Below, one piece after another: positions 26,182 to 34,693 of a DNA stretch of 64,000 nt. The number at the start of each line of letters is the position of its first letter. Position 1 is the stretch's first letter. Under the pieces are notes generated by a model that worked only from the letters and a program-made list of their open reading frames with translations, did not search any database and was not told the origin of the DNA. The stretch is from Candidatus Binatia bacterium. Lineage in GTDB: Bacteria; Desulfobacterota; Binatia; HRBIN30; BPIQ01. Location: positions 1,175,622 through 1,239,621 of the forward strand of contig BPIQ01000001.1 of NCBI GenBank assembly GCA_026004195.1, read 5' to 3'. Both the position numbers and the translations under genes were made by a program.

Positions 26182-27205
26182 AAAGGGGCAGGGAGCCTCC
26201 GGACCGCCTCTTCGGTTCGGCACTCTCGGAGCGGCACGCATCACGCCCGTGGCACTTCTCCGCCCGGCCCGTTCCAATCCCGACGTGGACGTGGTGGCCG
26301 TGGCTGCACGCGACCCGACTCGCGCACGGGCTTTCGCCTTCCGCCACGGAATTCGCCGGGTGCACCCGTCCTACGCCGATCTCCTGCGAGATCCCGAGCT
26401 CGATGCCGTCTACAATCCGCTACCGAATTCGCTGCACTGCGAGTGGACCATCCGTGCGCTCGAGGCCGGAAAGCACGTGCTCTGCGAAAAGCCGCTGGCC
26501 TCGAACGCGGAGGAGGCCGAGCGGATGGCCGGGGTGGCCGAAAAAACGGGTCTCGTCCTGATGGAGGCCTTTCACTACCGCTACCACCCTCTGGCCCGGC
26601 GTCTCCGGGAGCTCGTCGACTCCGGCGAGCTCGGGAGAGTCCGCCACATCGAAGCCCACCTCTGCATCCCGCTGCTTCGCCCGGGCGACATACGGTACGA
26701 TTTCGCGCTCGCCGGAGGGGCGCTCATGGACGTGGGCTGCTACGCGGTGAACCTCGTCCGATACCTGGCCGGCGAGGAGCCCGCGGTCGAAGAGGCGCGC
26801 GCTCTCCGGCTTTCGCCGGAAATCGACCGCTTTCTGGAAGCCCGCCTTTCCTTCCCCGGCGGTCTCACCGGCAGGATCACCTGCTCGCTGCTTTCCGCCC
26901 GTGCCATCCGTGCGAGCGCGCGAGTGGAAGGCACCGAAGGCGAGCTGCGCGTCCTCAACCCCTACGCCCCTCACCTTTTCCACTGGGTTCGGATCCGAAC
27001 GCGGCGGAGATCGGCGATCGAGCGGGTCCACGGGAGCTCCACGTACGCCCACCAGCTTCGAGCGTTCGTCTCGGCGGTACGCGACGGCACGCCGTTTCCC
27101 ACGACCGCCCGGGACGGCGTGGCCAACATGAGGGTACTGGACGCCATCTACGAAAAGGCCGGCATGGCCCGCCGCGGCGGCGCGGTACTCGCCGGAAAGG
27201 AGTGA
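26156..27205 (+). CDS. Gfo/Idh/MocA family NAD(P)-dependent oxidoreductase
   Basis: A 349-residue dehydrogenase. The N-terminal Rossmann part has GTLGAARITPVALL and the C-terminal part is the family dimerisation fold. The signature CEKPLASN, with the catalytic Lys, is at about residue 105. FHYRYHP and GGALMDVGCYAVNL are conserved further on. Members oxidise sugars, inositols or trans-dihydrodiols; the subgroup with this HYRYHP motif resembles D-xylose/dihydrodiol dehydrogenases. The ATG at 26156 overlaps panE by 26 bases; a longer upstream frame is the panE shadow. The LLM gene follows after six bases. Confidence 0.86.
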   Translation: MSSEVSSAEKGQGASGPPLRFGTLGAARITPVALLRPARSNPDVDVVAVAARDPTRARAFAFRHGIRRVHPSYADLLRDPELDAVYNPLPNSLHCEWTIRALEAGKHVLCEKPLASNAEEAERMAGVAEKTGLVLMEAFHYRYHPLARRLRELVDSGELGRVRHIEAHLCIPLLRPGDIRYDFALAGGALMDVGCYAVNLVRYLAGEEPAVEEARALRLSPEIDRFLEARLSFPGGLTGRITCSLLSARAIRASARVEGTEGELRVLNPYAPHLFHWVRIRTRRRSAIERVHGSSTYAHQLRAFVSAVRDGTPFPTTARDGVANMRVLDAIYEKAGMARRGGAVLAGKE

Positions 27206-27211
27206 GAAGCG

Positions 27212-28153
27212 ATGCGGATCGGAATCGGGATCGGAGAAATCAGCGGACAGAAGGCCACCCTCCAGGATCTCCGGGAACAGGCACGTAGAGCGGAGGCCGA
27301 CGGGTTCGCGAGCGGCTGGCTCGCGAACATTTTCGGCTTCGACGCGATCACGACTGCGGCACTGCTGGCGGCCGAAACGGAGCGCATCGAACTCGGCACG
27401 GCCGTCGTGCCGACCTACCCCCGGCATCCGCTCGCCATGGCGCAACAAGCCTTGACGGCGCGAGCCGCCTCGCGAGGACGGTTCACACTCGGGATCGGGC
27501 TTTCCCACAAAATCGTGATCGAAGACATGCTCGGGCTCTCCTGGGCGAAGCCTTACAGCCACATGGAAGAGTACCTCGCCGTACTGGCACCGCTTCTGCG
27601 CGAGGGGCGGGTCGACTACGAAGGCCGGGAGTTCCGCGTACACGCGGCGCTCGACGTCCCCGAAGGGAATCCGTGCCCGGTCCTGGTGGCGGCCCTCGCC
27701 CCCAGGATGCTCGCTCTCGCCGGCCGGGTGGCCGACGGGACCATCACCTGGATGACGGGCCCGAAAACGCTCGAGTCCCACACGGTGCCGAGAATCTGCG
27801 AGGCGGCGGAAAAAGCCGGGCGGCCCCGACCCCGTGTGGTCGCGAGCCTCCCTGTCGCCGTCACGACCCGCACTTCCGAAGCTCGCGAAAGCGCGGCCCG
27901 GCGGTTCCAGATCTACGGCGTGCTGCCCTCCTACCGGGCCATGCTCGATCGCGAGGGGGTCCAGGGCCCCGCGGACGTGGCCCTCGTAGGGGACTCCGAC
28001 GAAATCGGGGCGAGGGTCGAGCACCTACGCTCGATCGGCGTCACGGACTTCCTGGCCGTGCCGTTCCCCGTGGGTCCCGAGGACCCCGACTCGCTCGAGC
28101 GGACCAGGGAAACCCTCTCGCGCCTGGCCAGGAAGGCGGCAGAAAGTCGCTAG
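27212..28153 (+). CDS. LLM-class flavin/F420-dependent oxidoreductase
   Basis: Luciferase-like monooxygenase-fold protein of 313 residues. It begins MRIGIGIGEISGQKATL and has the LGTAVVPTYPRHPLAMAQQA and RGRFTLGIGLSH motifs of the TIGR03564 subgroup, which is predicted to use coenzyme F420. SHMEEYLAVLAPLL and ADGTITWMTGP also agree. The substrate is unknown. F420 biosynthesis genes are not in the window, so use of F420 instead of FMN is an inference. It ends the three-gene plus-strand operon. Confidence 0.85.
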   Translation: MRIGIGIGEISGQKATLQDLREQARRAEADGFASGWLANIFGFDAITTAALLAAETERIELGTAVVPTYPRHPLAMAQQALTARAASRGRFTLGIGLSHKIVIEDMLGLSWAKPYSHMEEYLAVLAPLLREGRVDYEGREFRVHAALDVPEGNPCPVLVAALAPRMLALAGRVADGTITWMTGPKTLESHTVPRICEAAEKAGRPRPRVVASLPVAVTTRTSEARESAARRFQIYGVLPSYRAMLDREGVQGPADVALVGDSDEIGARVEHLRSIGVTDFLAVPFPVGPEDPDSLERTRETLSRLARKAAESR

Positions 28154-28231
28154 AAAATCAAGGAAAACTCGTGTTGGACAAGAAGCGACAAGCTTGGTAG
28201 TCGGGAAAGAAGCCTCGGAGCAAGAACCACC

Positions 28232-28585
28232 ATGGCGCGCCCGCAACCGATTCGCGTTCGTCCGGGACCGCAGAGCGGAGACTGGGTGGTCTCCTTCCCG
28301 CCCGGGTGGGAGCTGAGACTGCGCCGTGTTCTCACCCAGATCGCCGGCGCCGAGCTTCCCGATCCCAGGGAAAAAGGTCTTACGCCCGCCCAACGCGAAG
28401 CACGGCGTAAAGCCCGTCGGGTTGCCATGCAGCGCACCATCGCGCAGTTTCTGGCCGACCTCATCACGGCCGACATCGTCGGGAAGGAAGTCGCCCTTTC
28501 CACGCGCAACCGCTACGGGGTACGCAAGGGCAGTCTCCGCGAACACGTGGCGGCCATCCTGCGCGAGGTCTCCGGCAGCAAGTAA
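28232..28585 (+). CDS. Hypothetical basic protein
   Basis: A 117-residue protein I do not recognise. It is rich in Arg and Lys, has no Cys, no signal peptide and no membrane segment, and appears helical (TPAQREARRKARRVAMQR). The N-terminus MARPQPIRVRPGPQSGDW and the GWELRLRRVLTQIAGAEL stretch could form a small fold. The central DWVVSFPPGWELRL segment, preceded by RPGPQSG, loosely recalls the DUF2188-type sequence that binds nucleic acid, but this is speculation. It lies 78 bases after the LLM gene and nine bases before the end of the convergent thiolase gene. The composition and strand bias agree with a real gene. Confidence 0.5.
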   Translation: MARPQPIRVRPGPQSGDWVVSFPPGWELRLRRVLTQIAGAELPDPREKGLTPAQREARRKARRVAMQRTIAQFLADLITADIVGKEVALSTRNRYGVRKGSLREHVAAILREVSGSK

Positions 28586-28594
28586 GCGCCGCCG

Positions 28595-29761
28595 TCACAC
28601 GCGCTCGATCACGGTCCCCGTTCCGAGCCCTCCCCCGCAGCACATGGCAACGAGGGCGTACTTGCCACGGCTCCGCTCGAGCTCGTGCAGCGCCGTCGTG
28701 AGAAGCCGCGCGCCGGTGGCACCCGTCGGATGCCCGAGCGCGATGGCGCCGCCGTTCGGGTTCACCCGCTCGGGATTCGGCTCGAGCTCCTTCATCCAGG
28801 CGAGCACGACCGAAGCGAAAGCCTCGTTGACTTCGAACACGTCGATCTCCTCGATCCGGAGCCCGCTCTGCCGGAGCACCTTCCGCGTGGCCGGGATGGG
28901 GCCTTTCAGCATCGTGACCGGATCCACGCCGACGAGGGTCGTGGTCACGATCCGTGCCCGGGGCCGGAGGCCGAGCTCTCTCGCCCGGCGCTCGGAGGCG
29001 AGAAGGACCGCAGCGGCACCGTCGGACACCTGCGACGACGTGCCCGCCGTGTGGATCCCGCCCTCGAGGACGGGCTTCAAGGTCGCGAGCTTCTCGAGCG
29101 AGGTCTCCCGCAGCCCTTCGTCTCTCCGGACCACGACGGAGCGGCCCGTGGGCTTGCGGTTTTCGTCGAGCTCGGGGGCTTCCACCGGGATCACTTCCCG
29201 ATCGAAACGGCCCTCTTCCCAGGCCCGCCGCGCGTACTGCTGGCTCCGGAGGCCGAAACGGTCCGCGTCTTCCCGGGTGATTCCGTATTCTCGCGCGATC
29301 CGCTCGGCCCCTTCGAACTGCGAGGTGATCTCGTAGCGCCGCGAATACTCGGGCGGGAACGGCGACCCGCCTTGCATGTTGGAGCCCAGCGGGACCCGGC
29401 TCATCGCTTCCACGCCGCACGCGAGCACGAGCTCCTCGATTCCCGACGCGACGAGGCCCGCGGCGAGGCTCGTGGCCTGCTGGCTCGACCCGCACTGGCT
29501 GTCGATCGTCGTGGCGGGAACTTCCATCGGCAAGCCCTGGGAAAGCCACGCGGTGCGCGCGATGTTGAAGGACTGCTCTCCCACCTGCGAGACGCATCCC
29601 CCGACCACCTGTCCGACGGCGGAAGGTTCCACCCCCGCCCTTTCGAGAGCCGCCTTCTGCACGAGGCCGAGAAGAGTCGCCGGATGGAGCCCCGAGAGGC
29701 CCCCCTGCCGACGCCCGATGGGCGTTCGGACCGCTTCCACGATGAAAACCTCCCGTGTCAT
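28595..29761 (-). CDS. Thiolase (acetyl-CoA acyltransferase)
   Basis: A 388-residue thiolase that either cleaves 3-ketoacyl-CoA or condenses acyl-CoAs. The nucleophilic Cys is C90 in IDSQCGSSQQAT. The GHPTGATGAR His motif and the second Cys in MCCGGGLG are present, so it should be active. The subgroup resembles FadA-type steroid or fatty-acid thiolases (FadA5/FadA6) more than acetoacetyl-CoA thiolases. The ATG at 29761 has a strong AAGGAGG site. It is divergent from the DUF1329 gene with a 132-base intergenic region. Confidence 0.92.
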   Translation of the reverse strand: MTREVFIVEAVRTPIGRRQGGLSGLHPATLLGLVQKAALERAGVEPSAVGQVVGGCVSQVGEQSFNIARTAWLSQGLPMEVPATTIDSQCGSSQQATSLAAGLVASGIEELVLACGVEAMSRVPLGSNMQGGSPFPPEYSRRYEITSQFEGAERIAREYGITREDADRFGLRSQQYARRAWEEGRFDREVIPVEAPELDENRKPTGRSVVVRRDEGLRETSLEKLATLKPVLEGGIHTAGTSSQVSDGAAAVLLASERRARELGLRPRARIVTTTLVGVDPVTMLKGPIPATRKVLRQSGLRIEEIDVFEVNEAFASVVLAWMKELEPNPERVNPNGGAIALGHPTGATGARLLTTALHELERSRGKYALVAMCCGGGLGTGTVIERV

Positions 29762-29893
29762 GGCTTCCGTCCTCCTTTCCAGGATCGATTTGCGGCGATT
29801 CGGAGGAGAAAGTGGCACATGGGGCTTCGTACCGAAAGTACCCGGGCCTTCGGCTCTCGCGGAGGACAGAGGCTCCTGTTACCTTCGGGTCGT

Positions 29894-31231
29894 ATGGCTC
29901 GAAGGGGCGGCCGGGGCGCTCTCGTTGCGGCTGGCCTGTTTCTCTCCGGAGTGCTTCTCGGGCTTCCGGCCCGGCCACGCGCGGACACCGATACGCTCCG
30001 CCCCGGCGAGGTGCTGGGCGCAGAGAACTGGAAGAAGGCCCGCGGACTTTTGCCCGAGGAATTTCTCGAGTGCTACCGGAGGGGGGATTTTCGGCACGAG
30101 GTCCGGGACTGGAAGTTCGACCTCTACGGGGAAGACCCGGTCTTCCAGAAGGCGCTCGAAGCCAACCGGGGCCGGTACGAGCTCGCGCCCGACGGCACGA
30201 TCGTGGACGCGGAAACCGGCAAGGCGGCGAGCGACATCTACGCCTGGCCCTTCCCCGACATCGATCCGGCCGATCCCGGGGCCGGTGCCAAGGTCGTCTG
30301 GAACTACTTCTACACGCTCTTCTACGGGGGCAACTCGCACTACCGGGCCGACCTCCTCTGGCTTTCCCGGCGCGGGCTCGACCGCGCCATCGAGGTCGAC
30401 AGCTACGTGAAGCACTACGAGGGGCAACACCCGCGCTTTCGGGAGAGGGAACGGCCGGAGGACATCCTCACGCAGTCGCTCGCGGAGGTGCGCGCCCCTG
30501 CCGATCTCGCCGGGATCGTATCCCTGAGCTGGCGCTACCGGTCGCCGGAGCGCCGGGATTCCGTCTGGACCTACGTCCCGGCCTTGCGCCGAGTCCGGCA
30601 AGTCTCGCCGGCCAACCGCTCCGACGGTTTTCTCGGGTCCGACCTCACGCAGGACGACGGGCCTTACTTCGACGGCAAGGTCCAGGACTTCGAGTGGAAG
30701 CTCGTGGGAGAACAGGACCTGCTCGTTCTTTTCGACCGGCTTTCTTTCGAGGAGGAGGCGAACCTGCGTCGTCTTCCGGGCGGCGGCTGGCGGATGATCG
30801 TGCCCGGCAAGGCGCGTCTGGGTTTCCAGCTCCCCGACTGGCCCGGCGCCGCCTGGTGTCCCGTACAGGAGGTCCTGATCCGAAGACCCCACTGGGTCGT
30901 CGAGGCCCGGCCCAAGGACCCTTACTATCGGTTCGGAAAGCTCGTCTTCCGGTTCGACAAGGATCTTTTCCTGGGAAGTTACAGCTCGAAGTACGACTGG
31001 CAGGGCAACCTCGTGGCCTCCTATGCCGCGATCCGGACGAACATCGTTCGGGTGGCCCCCGGAGAGTTCTGGGGCTGGGTCGGAGGTGCCGTGGCGCTCG
31101 CGCTCGACTGGAAGCTCGACCGCGCGACCGCCGCGGGCATCGTCGCCGGGAAGAACGTCCCTGCCGACTCCCGGATTCCGCTACCCGGGAAGCTGTTCTC
31201 TCTCCAGAGACTTCTCGTGATGGGACGGTGA
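29894..31231 (+). CDS. DUF1329 exported protein
   Basis: A 445-residue protein with an N-terminal signal sequence (hydrophobic about 10-28, cleavage near ARPRA-DT). The mature part is typical of DUF1329: KVVWNYFYTLFYGGN, WTYVPALRRVRQVSP, and FDGKVQDFEWKLVGEQ. DUF1329 proteins have an LolA/LppX-like lipid-binding fold and are encoded near DUF1302 porin-like proteins and RND/MMPL transporters, suggesting outer-membrane lipid or hydrophobic-substrate transport. An in-frame ATG at 29820 has a better ribosome site (GGAGGAG) but adds a long charged N-terminus. A DUF1302 gene sits convergent 1.2 kb away, so the usual pair is present. Confidence 0.83.
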   Translation: MARRGGRGALVAAGLFLSGVLLGLPARPRADTDTLRPGEVLGAENWKKARGLLPEEFLECYRRGDFRHEVRDWKFDLYGEDPVFQKALEANRGRYELAPDGTIVDAETGKAASDIYAWPFPDIDPADPGAGAKVVWNYFYTLFYGGNSHYRADLLWLSRRGLDRAIEVDSYVKHYEGQHPRFRERERPEDILTQSLAEVRAPADLAGIVSLSWRYRSPERRDSVWTYVPALRRVRQVSPANRSDGFLGSDLTQDDGPYFDGKVQDFEWKLVGEQDLLVLFDRLSFEEEANLRRLPGGGWRMIVPGKARLGFQLPDWPGAAWCPVQEVLIRRPHWVVEARPKDPYYRFGKLVFRFDKDLFLGSYSSKYDWQGNLVASYAAIRTNIVRVAPGEFWGWVGGAVALALDWKLDRATAAGIVAGKNVPADSRIPLPGKLFSLQRLLVMGR

Positions 31232-31289
31232 GCGTACTCGGGCCGAGCAGGCTCGGTCGACCAGGCGATAGAGGTTCACCGAGTCTCGG

Positions 31290-32405
31290 TTAACGACGGT
31301 GTCGAGACCCGGAATGGCCCCGGCCAGGGTTCCCTGCGCGTCCGTCTGCCTCCAGGCAGCACAGGAGAAGTTCGCGCCCTGCGTCGAGAACTCGATCTGC
31401 ACTGGACGGTTCCTGCTTCGGCCGAAAAACGACGCCCGTCGCGCGCTCCGTAGTGAACACCGAGGGCGTCACGAGAATGTCGAAAGAGCGCAGTTGCAAA
31501 CGCTGGACCTGCTCGGGATCGAAGGGGTCGTCATAATCGAGACCGAGACAGTCCTCTGGACGGGGCGGAGGTTGGAGGATCGCACGGAGGTTGATCGTGA
31601 CGAGCCTCGCGACCTCGAAGCTCGCCGCTCCGGGGCCAGCAGCCACGGCGTCGCCGAGACACACTTCTCCCACGGGGCAATCCCCGTCCGAGGAACACTC
31701 CTCGCCGGAAATCGGGCACTTCCTCTTCGGAAGGCAAGCGTCTCCCGACGGGCAATCGAACGTCGAAAAGCAGGTGTTGCCCGCCGCTTCGCATTCCCGG
31801 AGCGGGTCCGAGATCGCAGGGTCTTCTTCCTCGTCTCCCTTGCTGTCCTGGGTAAGGAGCACGTCGTGCGCGGTCCCCCCGTCGCAGTCGATCGCTCCGC
31901 GAGAACCTTCGGCGAAAATCTTCGTACACAGCACGCTCCCGTCGATCAGCGGGAACCCCAGGATGACGTCCTGGTCCAGTACGAGCGGAGCCGTACAGGC
32001 CTCCTCTCCCGGAAGGTTCGGGTCGGGGCGACCCGCGCGCAAACGAATCGGGCCCGGCAAAAATCGCCCGGTCAACCAGACGTCGGCTTTCGTAATCGAA
32101 CTCTCGAATGTGCTTCCCGGCCTTTCGACGGTGAACTCGCGAACTCCCAACTCCTCGCCCGGACCGAGGCAAACACAGCAGACGCACGAGCGGCCCTCCG
32201 AACAGGCCGGTCCGCCTGCCGCGTCGCACTCTTCCCCGACCTCTTCGTCCACCACCCCGTTACCGCAAAGCTTCGGCACCGGGGTCGCCGTCGGCAGGGG
32301 CGTGAACGCAATGTTGGGGCGCGCGAGATCGTCGTCGTCCGATCCGCAGCCCACAACAAAGCACAGGGCCAAAGCACCGAAAAGAATTTTGCGGCTCGCC
32401 AACAT
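31290..32405 (-). CDS. Cys-repeat exported lipoprotein (myxobacterial-type repeat)
   Basis: A predicted lipoprotein of 371 residues with lipobox FVVGC (C20) after a short hydrophobic signal, then an Asp-rich linker. At about 45-60 comes CGNGVVDEEVGEECD, the repeat found in many myxobacterial surface proteins. Further on, two Dickkopf-like mini-motifs occur: CFSTFDCPSGDAC and CSSDGDCPVGEVC. Similar short motifs appear in the neighbouring DUF1302 protein and in an exported protein at 44.5 kb. The function is unknown; a surface or adhesion role is inferred. It follows the DUF1302 gene by 56 bases on the same strand and probably shares its promoter. Confidence 0.75.
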   Translation of the reverse strand: MLASRKILFGALALCFVVGCGSDDDDLARPNIAFTPLPTATPVPKLCGNGVVDEEVGEECDAAGGPACSEGRSCVCCVCLGPGEELGVREFTVERPGSTFESSITKADVWLTGRFLPGPIRLRAGRPDPNLPGEEACTAPLVLDQDVILGFPLIDGSVLCTKIFAEGSRGAIDCDGGTAHDVLLTQDSKGDEEEDPAISDPLRECEAAGNTCFSTFDCPSGDACLPKRKCPISGEECSSDGDCPVGEVCLGDAVAAGPGAASFEVARLVTINLRAILQPPPRPEDCLGLDYDDPFDPEQVQRLQLRSFDILVTPSVFTTERATGVVFRPKQEPSSADRVLDAGRELLLCCLEADGRAGNPGRGHSGSRHRR

Positions 32406-32461
32406 TTCCCGTCCCCTTGCGCTTCGAAACCGACCGGCCCCGAAAAGCCATCGGCGTGCGG

Positions 32462-34495
32462 TCAGTTCAACTGGTACGTCACACGGAAGGCAATCTGGTC
32501 CTTGTCGCGGAAAAAGCCCGGCCCCTTGTAGGCGCCCCCGATGTGCACGAGATCGGCCTTCAAAATCAGAGAGTCGGACCAGCGATACTCCAGGGTCGGA
32601 TGAAATACATACGTCCCGCGAAGGTCCTGAACCCACGTGATCTGTGGAGTGAGCCGTCCGTGCAAGTAGTTCGTGAGAATCGTGGCCTGCCAGAAGGCCT
32701 CGTAGGGCTTGAGGTCGACGAAGTCGGGGGGCACCGGGGACCTTCCCAACTGGTCCGTCCCGGGTTTGCGGACACCCCCGAATTTGAAATCCCGGTGGCC
32801 GGTTTCGGAGAAGTTGTACTGCCCCACGTGCGAAACTACCATCGTGAAGCTGTTGGCCCGATTCAGTGGCCGGACGAAGAAAAATCGGTCGAACCCGATT
32901 TCGTACCGGAGAATGTCGGCTTTCGGGACGATGCCCGGATCGTTCACCGAATCGACAGCGGGCCGAACGATCGCGTCCCGGCGTGCGTCTTCGGCGGAGC
33001 AAGCACCCTTTTTCTCCTGCCCCGGCTCCGGCGGAGTGCAGCGAATGTTCAGGTTGAACTGAGGGATGAAGCCGGGCTCGTTCTCGAAGTATTCCGCCTC
33101 GAGCCGCAGGATTCCGTCGAGCGGCTCGAGGAAAAAGGTCCCCGCGAGACCGTAGACCGACGTGAGGTCGTGCACGACTTCGGTGATGAACAAGGGACTG
33201 CATCCCTGGCCGAAAAAGGGACCGCAGATCGTCTGATTGATTCGGGCCCCGTTGGTACCCGGCTTGACGTTCACCGGTGCGACGTGGCGAGGGACCGGAG
33301 CCTGCGGAAAGTGCGTGTAGAACCAGGCCTGCAGCGTGTAGGAACGGCGGAAGAGCGTCTCGAAACGAAAACCGTAGCGGCTGTTCGAGAACTTCCGTTC
33401 CGGAACGTGGTCGAAGAGGATGAACTGGTGGGTTTCGTTGGGAAAACCGCTGCTGAACTGCGGATCGCGGCCCCGGGTGGAGTAAGGACTCGCGGTCAAA
33501 ATGGGCAAGATCCCCGTGTTCGTGTCGATGAAACCCGGCACCCAGTACGCTTCGACGAACCCGCTCGAGAAGGGCCCGAGAACGTCGAAAAGGCTGTAGC
33601 TCGCACGTACGGTCCAGAGCGGGATCCGGGCCTCGTCGAGATCCTGGAAGATTCCGGGGGCCGCGAGGGTCACGTCGAAGGGATTGTTCTGGTCGAGAAG
33701 GGCGATCGTGTCGGCTTCGCCCCACGAGATGGCTTGCTTGCCGATGCGGAGAAAGAAGGGCCCCTTCGAGTAGTTGAGGTAGAGTTCGTTGACGCGCACC
33801 TGCGAGGCGTAGATGTCGCGGGGACGCTTGAGTTCATGGTCGGGAAACAACTCTTCGAGAGAGTCCACGAAACATTCTCTCGGACGGCCCCGCACGAGCC
33901 CGTTCTCGTCGACCACCGTACAACCTTCCGGCAACCGGAGCTTTTCTCCCTCGAGAAACCACGCCCCTGCGGGCATGCACACACCGGAAGAGCAGTCCGA
34001 TCCCGAAGAACACGGCTTTCCCTTGTCGGGGTTTCGCTCGGGATCGCCCGCGCAAATCCCGGCGTCGTAACGACGGAAATTCGGGTTGATCCGGGACTGC
34101 TGCTCGCCGAACTGGCTCGTCCCGTAGTCGTAAATCCCGTCGTAGAAACCCCAGGCCGTGAGCCGGAAGCCGAGGTCGTCCGGGGCGAGAAAGTCGAGAA
34201 ACGTGCCGCGGAGATTCCGCGCGTAGCGGTTGAGCTTCACGTCGAGCTCGGGCAGGAAAAAGTTGCGGTGCTGGACGAGCTGCCCCTGGCGAACCTCGGG
34301 TTCCGTGTCGTTCTCTTCCCTCGAGAGTCCTTCCGGCAGATCCGTGTCTTCGAGGCGGATGGCAGCCTGGCTGTAGACCTTGGCCCGGAAGCTCACGCTC
34401 TGCTGGTCGTCGAGAAAAAGAGCCCTGGCCGGCACCACCCCGCCGAGAAGAAAAACCCCCGCCAAGAGCCACCCGAGGGAACGCAAGGAACGCAT
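32462..34495 (-). CDS. DUF1302 outer-membrane porin-like protein
   Basis: A 677-residue exported protein with signal peptide (hydrophobic 7-22, cleavage near VPARA-LF). It has the DUF1302 features FRLTAWGFYDGIYDYG and LRIGKQAISWGEADTIALLDQNNPFDV, and a C-terminus ending in alternating beta strands with a terminal YQLN, like outer-membrane barrels. Family members are encoded with DUF1329 proteins and hydrophobic-compound exporters. An unusual Cys-rich insert at about 150-190 contains CSSGSDCSSGVC. The ATG at 34495 gives a proper signal peptide. The promoter at 34624-34653 lies about 130 bases upstream. Confidence 0.83.
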   Translation of the reverse strand: MRSLRSLGWLLAGVFLLGGVVPARALFLDDQQSVSFRAKVYSQAAIRLEDTDLPEGLSREENDTEPEVRQGQLVQHRNFFLPELDVKLNRYARNLRGTFLDFLAPDDLGFRLTAWGFYDGIYDYGTSQFGEQQSRINPNFRRYDAGICAGDPERNPDKGKPCSSGSDCSSGVCMPAGAWFLEGEKLRLPEGCTVVDENGLVRGRPRECFVDSLEELFPDHELKRPRDIYASQVRVNELYLNYSKGPFFLRIGKQAISWGEADTIALLDQNNPFDVTLAAPGIFQDLDEARIPLWTVRASYSLFDVLGPFSSGFVEAYWVPGFIDTNTGILPILTASPYSTRGRDPQFSSGFPNETHQFILFDHVPERKFSNSRYGFRFETLFRRSYTLQAWFYTHFPQAPVPRHVAPVNVKPGTNGARINQTICGPFFGQGCSPLFITEVVHDLTSVYGLAGTFFLEPLDGILRLEAEYFENEPGFIPQFNLNIRCTPPEPGQEKKGACSAEDARRDAIVRPAVDSVNDPGIVPKADILRYEIGFDRFFFVRPLNRANSFTMVVSHVGQYNFSETGHRDFKFGGVRKPGTDQLGRSPVPPDFVDLKPYEAFWQATILTNYLHGRLTPQITWVQDLRGTYVFHPTLEYRWSDSLILKADLVHIGGAYKGPGFFRDKDQIAFRVTYQLN

Positions 34496-34623
34496 ACCCG
34501 ACCCCCCGTCTTTGGAGCGAGCGTTTGACCCGGAACGCGCTTGCGATCCGGACATCCAGCGCCACTCCGCGTCTTTTGCCACTCCCAGCCCCCGTAAAGC
34601 AAAAGCGTTGCGAGATTCGCGAG

Positions 34624-34653
34624 TTTTTAGTCTTCCCGGACTTCCGGTGTCAA
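34624..34653 (-). promoter_or_regulatory. Promoter with a palindrome in its spacer, for DUF1302 and the lipoprotein
   Basis: A perfect TTGACA (34653-34648) is followed after 18 bases by TAAAAA (34629-34624; 4 of 6). The spacer begins with the inverted repeat CCGGA-AG-TCCGG. A repressor or activator bound there would sit between the two boxes. The predicted leader is about 120 bases long. Confidence 0.45.
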
Positions 34654-34693
34654 CCCCCGGATCCGGAAAACGACAAGGAAAACTCCCGCGCTT

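Noticed and set aside
34496-34582. N-terminal extension of the DUF1302 protein to an ATG at 34582
   Set aside because: It would bury the signal peptide behind 29 charged residues; the ATG at 34495 gives a normal exported protein.
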